This document shows, piece after piece, positions 53,631 to 64,000 of a stretch of 64,000 nt of DNA; the stretch's first letter is position 1; each line of letters starts with the position of its first letter. A model generated the notes under the pieces. It saw only the letters and a list, made by a program, of their open reading frames with translations. It was not told where the DNA came from and did no database searches. Source of the stretch: Sacculina carcini (Eukaryota; Arthropoda; Thecostraca; Sacculinidae); assembly GCA_916048095.2 (NCBI GenBank), contig OU696593.1, forward strand, positions 3,344,001-3,408,000, written 5' to 3'. A program made the position numbers and the translations under genes.

Positions 53631-55195
53631 TTTTGTTTGTTTGTTTGTTCAGTTTATTGCCACATTTTTCACATCACAATCATTTCATGCGAATATAAAG
53701 GTATAAAATGGCAGAAATGTCCATCGAGCAAGCTCATAGACGGACATGATTGAAGTAGAATATGGTAAAATCAGACAATGGTTGGCAACGACTACGCGGC
53801 TACATCAGATAATACAACATATTTATATAACACGCAACAAATATAAACATTTCACTCCATATTTACATATACATGCACATTCACACACAACCCCAGTCAC
53901 ACACACACACACACACATACACACACACACATCCTCATACACGCACAGGCATACTCAACCATCCATGCACGTGAGTTTACATTTCTTCAATTAAATCCAT
54001 TAATGCAAACACTCACACATACGCGCACTAACATCCACAGTCATATACGTACCTACATATGAATTAAACATATTTGCATATATCCGATCATGCGCACGCA
54101 TACACCCACACACATATACACGCATACACGCTCTTACACACGCGCACATGCATGCATACATATAAACTAACACAAGCACGCACATTCATACACACAACTA
54201 CAAGCGTACACACACAAATACAGTTCTAATTATTACTCGGATAGTCATTTACCGAGCTATTTTGTAGATATGCTCTTAATTTACCACGGAATACAGCCAA
54301 TGTTACATTGTTCAGCAAGGATTTTATGCACACGGGCAAGCTGTTCCATGTGGTTGGTCCCTGACATATGATACAGTTTTTAAAGAGTGTAGTGTGAAAC
54401 CTGGGTGATACCAAATCATGAACGAGTCTCGTATGAATATGCCCAGAGCGGTGCGGTTTCATGCTGAAAATGTTCGCCTGTATTTTGTTATTGGTAATCA
54501 ATTTATGAATGAGCAAGCATACGAAAAAGATTCTGATGTTATCGAAATTCAAAACATTTAACAAACTATATAAGTGTCCCACGGACTCGAATTTTTCTGT
54601 GAACGTTATACATCTAATGATTTTGTTTTGTGCAACTTTCAATTTGTTGAGAAACGATGGCCAGGTGCAGGACCATATCGACACACAATATATCAAGTGG
54701 GGATATGCGAGCGTATAGTAGATGCTAATCAGAGCCTTTTTTGTTAAATGATAGCGCACTTTATATAACACTCCACATATTTTCGAGATTTTACAACAAA
54801 CATGGTTGATATGGTCTCTCCAGTTCATATTCTCCTCAACCATGAGTCCCAAAAACTTTATTTTCTGGACTCTCTCTATTTCTTGTCCCTCGAGGTATAT
54901 TTTTCCACATGTATGCACTCGAGATCTATTCTGAAATATCATGTGTTTGGTTTTATTCATGTTCAGCTTTAATTTATTGCATGCTATCCAATGGTACACA
55001 CTATTCAGTTCATTTTGCATGTCGTCTCTCAGGTCATCCATATTCTCATTTGCCAATAAAACATTTGTATCATCAGCGAATATAGTAAATTCTAATTTGG
55101 TGCTGGCATTTGCAATATCATTTATATAGATGAGAAACAATATGGGACCTAAAATGGAGCCTTGTGGAACGCCTTTGGTGATCACTTTATTTGAA
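53631..55195 (-). mobile_element. Daphne-like LINE inserted in Gypsy A, 5'-truncated
   Basis: GAGTTT on both sides (53625-53630, 55196-55201) is the target duplication. Removing the insert restores the codons for IPSFAK in frame. The 3' end on the left has AATAAA (minus strand) and an (AAAC)n tail. The 5' end is truncated within the RT. CA-rich sequence fills the 3' UTR (53880-54215). It is the same family as the fragment at 46977-47135 and related to 22380-26823. Confidence 0.9.
54226..55195 (-). CDS. Reverse transcriptase C-terminal half of the inserted LINE
   Basis: The frame is open across about 320 codons and enters from the truncation point. It encodes VITKGVPQGSILGPILFLIY, FTIFADDTNVLLANENMDDL, LKLNMNKTKHMIFQNRSR, IKFLGLMVEENMNWRDHI, YPHLIYCVSIW and the terminal GPTTWNSLPV..K. 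The FADD catalytic box is present. No stop interrupts it, so this insertion is recent. It lacks ORF1, the endonuclease and the RT N-terminus. Confidence 0.85.
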
Positions 55196-55201
55196 GAGTT
55201 T

Positions 55202-57113
55202 CGCCAAGATAGTCCATCCACTCTCGGAACGGACCAAGATGCAGCCCAACGCCAAGTCCCTCACGTTAGATGACGAAGAGAGAGCGGCATTCGTCGCTAT
55301 CAAGGAGGCGCTGGAGAACACGTGCACTCTTCCACATCCGCTGCCCAAGTGCTCACACCTGCAGCTCGTCACCGACTGCTCGTCCACGGCCGCCGGCGCG
55401 GCCCTGCATCAAATGGTCGACGGCAGCCCACAACCGGTATCTTTCTTCTCAAAGAAGCTGTCCGTGGCGCAAAGGAAGTACTCAGTGTACGACCGCGAGC
55501 TGCTGGCCGCCTACTACGCCGTGCTGCATTTCCGGCACCACCTGGAGGGTCGATCGGTGACGCTGCTGACCGACCACAAGCCGCTGGTGTCAGCGTTCAG
55601 CAGTCCCAACGTGGCCAAGTCTGACCGTCAGCAGCGCCACTGGTCGTACATCACCGAGTACGTGTCGGATGTGCAGCACATCAAGGGCGCTGACAACATG
55701 GTCGCGGACTGTCTTTCACGCAGCGTGAACGTTGTCGAAATCGATGTCTGCGACCTGCCGGCCATCGCACGTACACAAGCAGATGACGCTGAGACCCAGA
55801 CTGCTGCTGCTTCGCTGACGCCGGTGAAGACGTCAGGAGATCTTCCGTTGTTGTGTGACCTGTCGACTCCACACCCCAGACCGTTCCTGCCCGAGAAGTG
55901 CCGCTTACCTGTGTTCAATCAAATGCACAGTCTGTGCCACCCAGGTATTGCGGCCAGTGTCAAGATGATCAAATCTCGGTATGTCTGGCCGAAGATGGAG
56001 TCAGATATCAAGTCGTGGGTCCGCGCCTGCACCGCGTGCCAACAGGCCAAGATAACCAGGCACACCAAGTCGCCACGGACAGAATTCGACGTTCCAAGTA
56101 CACGCTTCGAGTGCGTCCACTTGGACATAGTGGGACCGCTGCCGCCGGCCACGTCGCGCTACCACCTGCAGTCGACACCCTACCGCTACTTGTTAACCTG
56201 TATCGACAGAGCCAGCCGTTGGTCCGAGGCCGTGCCGCTGACGGAAATCTCTGCCGCGTCCGTCGCTGAGGCCTTCATGTACCACTGGGTATCCCGGTTT
56301 GGTGTGCCACTTCGTGTGGTGACTGACCGCGGTACCCAGTTCGAGTCGGAGCTGTTCCGTGAACTTTCCGCCCTGGTCGGTTTCCACCGTGTGAGGACTA
56401 CGGCATACCACCCGCAGTCAAACGGACTCGTGGAAAGACTCCATCGGGTGATAAAAACAGCTTTAACAGCTCGGCGACAGGACTGGCTCTCGTCACTGCC
56501 GGTGGTGATGCTGGGTGTGCGACTGCTGCCGACTGACTCAGGTATTTCTCCTTTCACAGCTGTCACTGGCGGATACCTGCTGTGTCCCAGAGTCCCGACG
56601 GGTGACACCGTCTCGACCAGGACGCAGCACCAGTTTGTGATGGAGTTGGCCCGGAGGATGCAGGAGGTGGATTTCCACAGTATGTCGGCCGGTACAGTGC
56701 ACGGTACGTCTCCGTCTTATGTGCCGGCTAAGCTGATGTCCTGTGAGCAGGTGTGGGTTCGTGTGGACCGAGTGCGAAGACCGCTAGAGGCGCCTTACCG
56801 CGGTCCGTTCCGCGTCGTTTCGAGGTCTCCGAAGGTGTTCAAGATCGCCCTACCAACTGGCGGGTCGGAGACTGTGTCAATCGACCGCCTCAAACCGGCC
56901 GTCGTTCCAGCCGCAGTGTCTGCCGCCAAACTGGCGCCGTCCGCACCTCTCACACCAGCTCCGAGGACGGCAACCGCCCCGCCTCCCACCCCTGTACCGG
57001 CGCCTCGTGCCTCTCCGCCACCACAGCTGCCACCGCAGCCGCCACCACAGAAGACCACCCGGGCAGGTCGGAAAGTCCGGTTCAAGGTAGACCCAGACTT
57101 TGACTATTCTTGA
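55202..57113 (+). pseudogene. Gypsy A pol, second part (RNase H and integrase)
   Basis: This part continues the pol frame after the LINE. RNase H has HLQLVTDCSSTAAGAALHQM, YSVYDRELLAAYYAV and LTDHKPLVSAF. The integrase finger has HSLCHPG...H-type residues and CTACQQAK. The core Asp/Asp/Glu lie in HLDIVGPLP, VVTDRGTQFES and NGLVERLHRV. The C-terminal SH3-like part has EAPYRGPFRVVSRS and a Pro/Ala-rich tail. It ends at 57113. The frame is intact, but the LINE separates it from the RT. Confidence 0.9.
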
Positions 57114-57596
57114 CCATACCCTTGATTTCGAGACTGACGTTTTGATTTGACTTATCTCTATAGTTTTTTCGTGTTCCGTCCATTGCTGATTTTGTTGCAT
57201 TTGTCGCATTGTCTCCATTTATATTTCTAGGTTTATTCGTGTATACCTTTAACACCCACGTCTCAAGTCTCTGCACGGGCTACTCCGTATATCTGCTGTA
57301 TGCCAGAGTAGGCCTGTGTAGTACAGTGGGGCGCACGTCGTTCACTGCTGCTTCCTGCGTGCTGATGTTATTGTGCAATAATTCATATAGTGTTTATTGT
57401 TATATATTTGTTATACATATGTCCTCATCATCATTTTTTCATCATCGTGATCATCATCACCGTCATCACCATTAGTTTGTATGTGTAATCAGCTGGTGCA
57501 GTGCGTGAACGTACGCCGTGTGTATTCTCTCGTGTGTCTTATGTATCATGTACCTTGTCCGTGTATCGCCCAGCTCCGCTCTGGTAGGGGGAGTCC
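57114..57596 (+). other. Gypsy A 3' untranslated region
   Basis: No frame. It contains a CATCATCATCA-rich stretch near 57424-57470 and the polypurine tract GGTAGGGGGAGTCC directly before the LTR. Confidence 0.7.
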
Positions 57597-57971
57597 TATA
57601 GTGAGTGGCAACAATTTGTGACCCAGATTGGTCTCAATTGGCATCCCTCATCGAGAGTGTGTGAGCTGCGGTTGTTTGTTGTTTCTTTTTATGAATTGAT
57701 TTGTGATCATTTAATTTAATTACGTTTGAATATTATGTTTTTATGAATCATCGCCTTAATTAATGTTTGTAAATTAATGTAATGTTACGCGCTTTGTGTA
57801 TTGACGGATTTGTCCTGTATGTGTGACCGTGTTACTGCTGACGTGGACCAATCAACTGATGACACGACATGACCTGACCGACCCTATATAAGCCCGCAGG
57901 AAATGCAATACATTCTTATTCTGTTCCACGCCGTGGCCGGTGTTTGAATACTTGTGGAGTCTAAGCGTTAC
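57597..57971 (+). repeat. Gypsy A 3' LTR
   Basis: Matches the 5' LTR with differences near GCGG(G/T)T(T/G)TTTG, ACTG(G/C)TGACG, GCAG(A/G)AAATG and GGA(A/G)TCTAAG. Confidence 0.9.
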
Positions 57972-58131
57972 AAAGCACTTGATTTAAATTGTTTTTTTAA
58001 CCCAAATAAACCCAACATGTCTAAATATTTTTCAAAGTTGATCAAATTTTGAATGTTAACTCAAAATACCACAATTAAGAATAAATTTGGCTGAATTTTA
58101 ATCTAAGACATGTTGTTTGCTTAAAATAAGC

Positions 58132-58151
58132 ATGACTACATATGTAGTCAT
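58132..58151. repeat. piggyBac subterminal palindrome, copy 1
   Basis: ATGACTACATATGTAGTCAT, a perfect 20-bp palindrome, followed by TGGG. About 130 bp from the left end. Confidence 0.9.
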
Positions 58152-58358
58152 TGGGCAGGTAACCTGATATATTACCATCACAGATATTCTTCTTCGTAGG
58201 TGGTTGCTATTTTTTCAAGTTCTTAGGTAAACCAACAAGATAACATTTTCTGAGCAAATAAACACCTTTTAAAACATTTTATATTCAACACTTCATCATA
58301 ACAACATAATCATAGCAATTAAACGATAAATGGAATATATTCATATGAAACTGCACCT

Positions 58359-60100
58359 CTATTTTTCATGAAACTTCTGGAAACACTCTTTCAAGTGGAG
58401 GGACTTGTTGCACTTTGCACACTGTATTCTGCAATTCTTTTTGCAAACTGCGCAGCGTCTAATTGGGCAGCTTTGTGGGTAATGATTTCTGTTGTCAGTC
58501 CTCACATCTTCAAGAACAGAAAATGAAGGCCCAGATCGTGAAGCTGATCTTGGCTTAGGTTGAGACTGATATAGCATAGCGGTGACCAAACTTCTTCGAA
58601 AATCCTTTTGCTTTGATTCATAATTTGTTGATAGTTGATAAATTCTCCAGCTGTACACAACTGCGATATTTATTGCTTTGATTATCAAAGTCCAATACCA
58701 TTTTTTCCCGAGAATAGTAGGCCTGAAGTCTGCCAGCGATCTGTCCATCAAGTCTACTCCTCCCAAACCTGCATTATAGCAAGCGACCACATTTGGCTGG
58801 GGAACACTCACGACACCCTTGTTTTTTACTCTTCTATTCACTTGCCGAATTGGCTCTAGTCCAATAGCATTGCTGCACATGGTCACGACTGAATTGTCAT
58901 TCCACCTGACCATCTCTATATCACCATCTGAACGGTAGTCGTAAAAGCCTCTTTCACTCTTTTTCATAGCTGCAGCGGTCTTGAGTGGGCATCCTTTCAT
59001 TCTGTTTTTCCTCACAGTGCCAGTAGCTTTGAAACCAAGAGTTTTCAACTGTTTCATGAGATCATAGGATGTGAAAAAATTATCGAAAAATATGCAGTGA
59101 GAACTTGGCTTATCACATATCTTCAAACATTCAATTACAACACGAGTTCCTAGAGGAGTGTTGCATGATTTTTCAGTCCTCCCGTCATATACTGTTACTT
59201 GGTAAGGAAGACCACATGAACTACTCATCACCCAACATTTATACCCGAAACGAATCGGCTTGCCTCGTATGAATTGTTTACAAGAATGTCTTCCAAAATA
59301 GGGCACCATAGACTCATCGATGCTTAGATTTTCATGCAGAACACCAAACATGCGCAATGATTGATTTAGTAGATCATATAATGGCTTAATTTTTGCCATT
59401 TTGCTTGAATGAAGTGATTGGTTGTCAGCTGCGTGCAATACACTTTTAATTTTTTGAAACCGACTGCGACTCATAGTTTCAGCGAAACCAGGGCAACAAA
59501 GATCAGATGCTTTGCTCCAGTAGTCTCTCTCACTCGTGCGCATGTTATAACCAGAAAGTATCAGCAAGCCTAAAAAGTTATACATTTCCTCAGCTGTAAT
59601 TTGGAAATCTGGCATATTCTTATCTCTGGCTGCGTATCTATTGGTTTCACAGACAAGATGTTGAAGAATCTCTTCAAATACTTTTTGAAACACAGTCCAC
59701 TCAGAAGCCTCAATAATATCTGGCGAGATTTCAGGAGCAATTTTTTTGCATTCGTTTTCTCATATTTTTTATAGTCCACTTGTGCAGAAATATGACTTTT
59801 CGTCCATTTAGGTTCACTTAGCTTTTGCTTTTTTCTGGAAACATGACCGGTTGCAGCGTCTGCATCGGATTCTTCATACATGACATCAACCTCTCCTGCC
59901 ACTTCTTCTGGCATTCCTCCAACATCTACAAGTGTGTCATCATCGACCTGTTCTATGTCACTGTCGTCACCTCCGCTTGGTGGACCAGTAATAACAATGT
60001 CCACATCTCCATCCCTGGTCTGAGCAAAATCGATGGCATCCCCAAGAAACTTGTGGGGTCTGATCCTTGGTTCATGAAACATTCCACTATCCAGACTGCT
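58359..60100 (-). pseudogene. piggyBac transposase
   Basis: The N-terminal acidic part (MFHEPRIRPHKFLGDAIDF, then Asp/Glu-rich) reads to about 59745, where an A-run (AAAAAAA on the minus strand) carries a frameshift. The rest (59735-58359) has the DDE_Tnp_1_7 domain: YNFLGLLILSGYN, NLSIDESMVPYFGRHSCKQF (first Asp), FFDNFFTSYDLMKQL (second) and LGGVDLMDRSLADFRP (last). A C-terminal Cys-rich finger (CAVCKKNCRIQCAKCNKSLH) ends it. All key residues remain, so a single indel separates it from an open frame. An upstream splice acceptor-like TTTTTTTCAG precedes the first block, so a 5' exon is possible. Confidence 0.85.
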
Positions 60101-60458
60101 ATCCTGAAAAAAATAAAATAAAAGGTTCAATGTACTTACATTGTAGGGAAAAAATCACAAACCAAACTACAAATTTCAAAATTCCAGCGATACCATTTCA
60201 TCTAGCACAAGACCACAGAATGCCCCACACAATACGTAGCCAGATGATGCCACCATAGGTTGCCTCGAACGACCAAATTCACGTGCGATTGTTACATGCA
60301 AACCTTCACTATACATATTGTATATCTACGATATTCACTAAGGATATATATAGGTTAGGTTAGAAGTACGTAACGACCATTAGTAGTTTTTAGTAGTACA
60401 TAACAAGTCAGCAGCCCAGTCGTCAACTGATGCATATAATTTGTTGACACGTTGCCCA

Positions 60459-60478
60459 ATGACTACATATGTAGTCAT
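60459..60478. repeat. piggyBac subterminal palindrome, copy 2
   Basis: The same 20-bp palindrome preceded by CCCA, about 365 bp from the right end, with the CCCA side on the left. Confidence 0.9.
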
Positions 60479-60808
60479 GGATTTTTCAACTTACCTCAAG
60501 AACAGGTTCTGAAATTTATGAGGGGGATTTTCATTAGGTAATCTTTCTCACATATTCAATAATGAACTGAGTGAAAGAGACCACCATTGATGTACTCACG
60601 ACAGTAGTATGCAGGTTTCAACATGAAAGGGTAACAGAAGCGCGAAAACGTGAAAACAACCGATATTATTTCTTATCACAATTAAAGGGGTATATTAATT
60701 AAACGCTATTTTGGAGATATATAGGCCAGAAAAAAGTGCAGAATTATGTTGATGCCTTTAAAATTCCATAATGATATCTAAATCATGAATGGTGACCTCC
60801 TGAAATGC

Positions 60809-60828
60809 ATGACTACATATGTAGTCAT
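60809..60828. repeat. piggyBac subterminal palindrome, copy 3
   Basis: The same palindrome followed by TGGG, 14 bp from the right terminus. Confidence 0.9.
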
Positions 60829-61298
60829 TGGGATAATATGGGTTAAACCATGTTTTTTTATATATAAAAATTTGAAAAACGGTTTTCGTAGATGTAGAGA
60901 TTTACAAAAAAATTGGCGGCATATCAAGGAAAGTTGAACCAAATTAATTGGTTTTTATGAGTAACCTGTTATTAGAACTGGTTTTATGGATGATGGTATC
61001 TTTGATGTAGCAATTTGTATTCAAATACTTTTTTGTACATTAAATATATTTCCTCAGTCGTTTTTTCCTACACGAAAATATTGCTCGTTTTTCTGGTCAG
61101 GATTGTCACTCTGAGTAATGCGACCCGCTTTTATGCGTAGTCTCATTAGGGACACTAAGTTTGTGTGTATATTTGTAGTATTTGTGTGAATATTTGCATT
61201 GTTTGTACTTTTATTTTTGCAAATAATTGATCTGCTGAATGAAATGATGAAACTTATTATAATCGACGTATTTCATTTCTGGTAGGAAAAAGGTAATA

Positions 61299-61448
61299 CA
61301 GGGTGACCCAAAAAAACGGGCTCCACTACTAATTAGGCCTCGATTCTTAGTGTTTTGTCCGTATGAAATGAAACTTTGGTTATAACTAGTTTATTATATT
61401 CAAAACATCACATCAAAACACTAGAGTCGTTGTTTTTTTCTCCGTTCT
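61299..61448. mobile_element. mariner-type element end, truncated by the Gypsy B insertion
   Basis: CAGGGTGACCCAAAAAAACG starts right after TA, at a point where hAT copy 1 reads GGTAATATG. TA targeting and this kind of terminus suggest a Tc1/mariner-group element. The remainder is cut off by the LTR at 61449. Confidence 0.5.
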
Positions 61449-61832
61449 TGTAGTGTACATATATTAACAACAAAACAATTCTATAACGAGTCGACACTCG
61501 AATGAATGTGCGACTAACAACAGCTATAACACAACCCAACACTATCAGCAATTATCACTAATCGGCACTTGTACAGAGTGCGATTACCACATAACCAGGA
61601 CGAGCACACAATACTACGCACACCGTGAATCCACCGACTGACCTCCCCGCGAAACACTCAGGTCACTTGTTCACTGAGGAAAGAGAAGACAGAGAGAGGG
61701 AGTTCACTATTCACGTGACTACGTTCACAGTTAACATCGGTTGCCTGTGTGACGTCACTCACACACGCACACACACACACACACACACTCTACACTACAC
61801 TACACTCCCCGACTAACAAAAATTTTCAATCA
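61449..61832 (-). repeat. Gypsy B LTR, outer copy
   Basis: On + it reads TGTAGTGTACATATATTAAC to AAATTTTCAATCA; in element orientation it starts TGATTG. It matches 61912-62293 almost completely, differing mainly in CA-repeat length and one base (CACAATACT versus CACAACACT). Confidence 0.85.
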
Positions 61833-61911
61833 CACAATTTTGCCGGCTTCCAGCGACAATCCCATCATCAGATCCTTTCAGCGGCATCCCATCCTCGTCG
61901 CCAAATATATA
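61833..61911 (-). other. Collapsed Gypsy interior: polypurine tract joined to primer-binding leader
   Basis: Next to the outer LTR is AATTTTGCCGGCTTCCAGCG, which equals the sequence internal to the inner LTR at 62297-62316, i.e. the 3' internal end of the element. It is joined to CATCAGATCCTTTCAGCGGC and ATCCCATCCTCGTCGCCA, which on - reads TGGCGACGAGGATGGGAT, a Gypsy-type primer-binding leader just after an LTR. All coding DNA between them is gone. Confidence 0.75.
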
Positions 61912-62293
61912 TGTAGTGTACATATATTAACAACAAAACAATTCTATAACGAGTCGACACTCGAATGAATGTGCGACTAACAACAGCTATAACACAACCC
62001 AACACTATCAGCAATTATCACTAATCGGCACTTGTACAGAGTGCGATTACCACATAACCAGGACGAGCACACAACACTACGCACACCGTGAATCCACCGA
62101 CTGACCTCCCCGCGAAACACTCAGGTCACTTGTTCACTGAGGAAAGAGAAGACAGAGAGAGGGAGTTCACTATTCACGTGACTACGTTCACAGTTAACAT
62201 CGGTTGCCTGTGTGACGTCACTCACACACGCACACACACACACACACACTCTACACTACACTACACTCCCCGACTAACAAAAATTTTCAATCA
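61912..62293 (-). repeat. Gypsy B LTR, inner copy (3' LTR of the coding element)
   Basis: Borders the pol 3' end on its right and the collapsed interior on its left, so it serves as 3' LTR for one and 5' LTR for the other. Confidence 0.85.
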
Positions 62294-63973
62294 CTTAATT
62301 TTGCCGGCTTCCAGCGACGACGACCACTTGAACTACAAGGCAGTGCTCTGTCGACCGATATACTGCCCGAAGTCCCGATAGCGTCCGCTGCAGTCGCCTC
62401 GGAGCCAGTCGCTCGTGCGGCGGCCTCATCAACTTCGTCTTCCTGATTCTCAGGCGAGACATTTGAAGAACCCGTAGCGGCTTCCTGTTCAGCAGTCGTT
62501 TGGGTTGGTATAGTAAATGGAAGAACGGAATCCCTCGGATCTTGATAGATTGATTCAGACGAGCCCGACGAGTGGGCCAGATGGGCAGCGTTACGAATAC
62601 TACCGTCTGAGAGAACATACGATGCTTTGCCGCGGATTCGCACAATCTTCAGCTTCGGACCAAACCGCCGAGAAGTCTTGGACAGCACACCCGGGATACG
62701 AGCATGCACGATGTCCCCGACTTTGAACGCGGGTTGTCTAGTGGACAGTCGTCTATTATAGTCTGTACTATTCCTCTTCTGTTGAGACTGTACTCGACGG
62801 CGCACTTCTTTTGCCGTGTTGGTACGCTCGAACAGAGGTAGCATGAGACGCATTTGTCGTCCGTGCAACAGTTCCGACGGTGTTCTTCCTGTGGTGCAGT
62901 TGGGAGTTGATCGGTACTGCGCGAGGCGCAGACGAACTTAGATCCGCCAACTTCATTCCCCTCATATCCTCATTCAGCCAAGCCTTAACTGTACGATTGA
63001 AGCGTTCAACTGCTCCGTTGCCACGCGGCCAGTATGGTGCAGCGCGAATGTGACGAATTTTGTGACGGTTGAGGTACTCGCTGAATGTTGTGCTCGTGAA
63101 TTGTCGTCCGTTATCCGTCACGATTTCGGCCGGCACTCCTTCGCGAGACCAAATACTGCTTAAAAACTCAATTATTTCATTGGTGTCCACGCTCGCCGCC
63201 ATGCCGATTTCCGCCCATTTAGAATGATAATCCACCAGAGTTATCAGATACCGACATTCCGACGATGCTGAGTGAATAGGTCCAACAATGTCTAAACCCA
63301 GTTTCGTCCATGAAGATTCGGGAAATGGGACTGGTGTAAGCGGCGCAGGATGTATCTTGCCCAACAGTACCTGGTCGCTACTGGCACACATAGTACAACT
63401 GCGTACCTTCTCCTCCACTGCTCTGTCCATCCCCGGCCACCAAGCCAGTGTACGTAAGTACTGCTTAGTTCGGACCATACCGTCGTGTGATGAATGGGCA
63501 GCGTTCAAGTATCTAGTACGTAAGCTCTGTGGAACAACAACACGATTAGCGGATCTGGTGACAATGTGTCCAATCATAGAAAGTTCATGACGAATTGCAA
63601 AGAATGGTCGCACTTCAGCGTTGCACTTAGATACCGATCCGGGAAAACCTTGACGAAGCGCTTCCCGTAGGAGAGATAGCTGCGGATCGTTGCCTGAAGC
63701 CACATCCAGTTCGTCCTGTGGCAACGCGGTGTCGCGTGTGTCCAGCAGGCATATGATTTCCGCATCACCGTCGTCATTGTCATCTTTGAAGCAATGTGAC
63801 ACCGGCAGGCGAGACAAAGCATCAGCACCTGGAAGCTTATTACCTGCAACATGTTCAATAGTGTAAGAGTATGGCAATAAACGAGACTGCCAACGCGAAA
63901 TGCGCGCTCCGGCTCGACCACTGTAATTTTGCGACAGAATGGTACGCAAAGCGGCGTGATCAGTGCGAAGCAC
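62287..63973 (-). pseudogene. Gypsy B pol, RNase H end and integrase
   Basis: It enters the window in RNase H (LRTDHAALRTILSQN, IEHVAGNKLPGADALSRLP). The integrase has the HHCC finger (NAAHSSHDGMVRTKQYL, WWPGMDRAVEEKVRSCTMC) and the core with Asp (LGLDIVGPIHS), Asp (EIVTDNGRQFTST) and Glu (RGNGAVERFNRTVKAW). A frameshift near 62930 moves the C-terminal part to the frame ending at 62287 (LLHGRQMRLMLPLFERT, VGDIVHARIPGVLSK). It belongs to a different Gypsy lineage from element A. Confidence 0.85.
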
Positions 63974-64000
63974 AAATGGCCGACCCCAGAGATATAGGTG

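Larger units (their letters stand above)
50969..57971 (+). mobile_element. Gypsy LTR retrotransposon A, interrupted by a LINE
   Basis: 375-bp LTRs (50969-51343, 57597-57971) differ at about 5 positions by eye (1.3%). AAAGC flanks both sides (50964-50968, 57972-57976) as the target duplication. GTGGTGACCCTACGACG follows the 5' LTR (primer-binding region), and GGTAGGGGGAGTCC precedes the 3' LTR (polypurine tract). Gag, protease, RT, RNase H and integrase are all present on +. Faults are a gag nonsense codon and the LINE at 53631-55195. No env frame. Confidence 0.92.
58001..60842 (-). mobile_element. piggyBac transposon
   Basis: TTAA flanks (57997-58000, 60843-60846) enclose 2842 bp. The ends are CCCAAATAAACCCAA and, inverted, CCCATATTATCCCAA (12 of 15). 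Comparison with hAT copy 1 (about 12290-12310) shows it entered a TTTTAAAACC site. Three copies of a 20-bp palindrome lie near the ends. The transposase on - needs one frame correction. Confidence 0.9.
50337..61298. mobile_element. hAT-type element, copy 2 (inverted), split by nested insertions
   Basis: 50337 (TAGTGATGCAAAAAAACC) to 50968 is the reverse complement of about 12340-13059, 57977-57996 continues it, and 60847-61298 matches about 11837-12290. The interruptions are Gypsy A (50969-57971), piggyBac (58001-60842) and, at the right edge, a TA-flanked mariner-type end followed by Gypsy B. The second end of this copy therefore lies outside the window or is lost. Confidence 0.8.
61449..64000 (-). 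mobile_element. Gypsy LTR retrotransposon B with tandem LTRs, 5' part outside the window
   Basis: Minus-strand RNase H and integrase (63973-62287) are followed by two LTRs separated by about 80 bp of leader and polypurine tract. The near-identical LTRs indicate recent activity. Gag, protease, RT and the first LTR should lie beyond 64000. Confidence 0.85.

Overview
The window is nuclear DNA from an invertebrate animal. Its host genes are split by spliceosomal introns with consistent phases, and most of it is layered transposable elements. The transposon set (BEL/Pao, Gypsy, L2/CR1-type and Jockey/Daphne-like LINEs, hAT, piggyBac, mariner, tRNA-headed SINE), the cytochrome b5-related desaturase and the HOIP-like exons fit a protostome or other invertebrate. 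The species cannot be named from sequence alone. TG/CA microsatellites are unusually abundant.

Three host genes are supported. (1) A group XV phospholipase A2/LCAT-type lipase lies on + with six phase-consistent exons: 13301-13443, 17928-18165, 18341-18568, 18769-18940, 19445-19567 and 32607-32829. They give about 374 residues with a visible Ser/Asp/His triad; the signal-peptide exon is missing. Its last intron is 13 kb and holds two nearly complete LINEs. (2) An intronless cytochrome b5-related fatty-acid desaturase-like gene lies on - at 35285-36595 (436 aa). (3) Part of a HOIP/RNF31/LUBEL-like ubiquitin ligase lies on +, with exons at 44708-44786, 47186-47313 and 48267-48392. One of these carries the B-box, and the rest of the gene is not visible.

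Layout. 1-4991: internally deleted BEL/Pao element (-) inserted into an L2-like LINE (copy A, -, 4992-10018). The LINE's CA-rich 5' UTR was also hit by a 5'-truncated LINE with a restriction-like endonuclease (8411-9652). 10027-13059: hAT element with a perfect 8-bp target duplication, carrying a second hAT (10209-11613) and a small SINE-like insert. 13301-32829: lipase gene, whose introns hold a SINE, MITEs, CR1-like fragments, a TTAA-flanked piggyBac-type element with a nested hAT MITE, a Daphne-like LINE (22380-26823) and L2-like LINE copy B (26935-31945). 35285-36595: desaturase. 38049-46925: many MITEs and short repeats, including a nested hAT pair with perfect duplications, a deleted mariner and a 52-bp perfect palindrome, interleaved with the HOIP-like exons.

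50337 to the window end is a nested stack. A second, inverted copy of the 10027-13059 hAT family contains a Gypsy element (50969-57971), itself interrupted by a LINE (53631-55195). It also contains a piggyBac (58001-60842), a mariner-type end (61299) and a second Gypsy whose left side shows two LTRs separated only by leader and polypurine-tract remnants.

No bacterial-style system, CRISPR array or operon is present. The most interesting signals are the UG repeats abutting most splice sites of the lipase gene, the datable nest of insertions, the LTR-leader-PPT-LTR remnant and the perfect palindrome.
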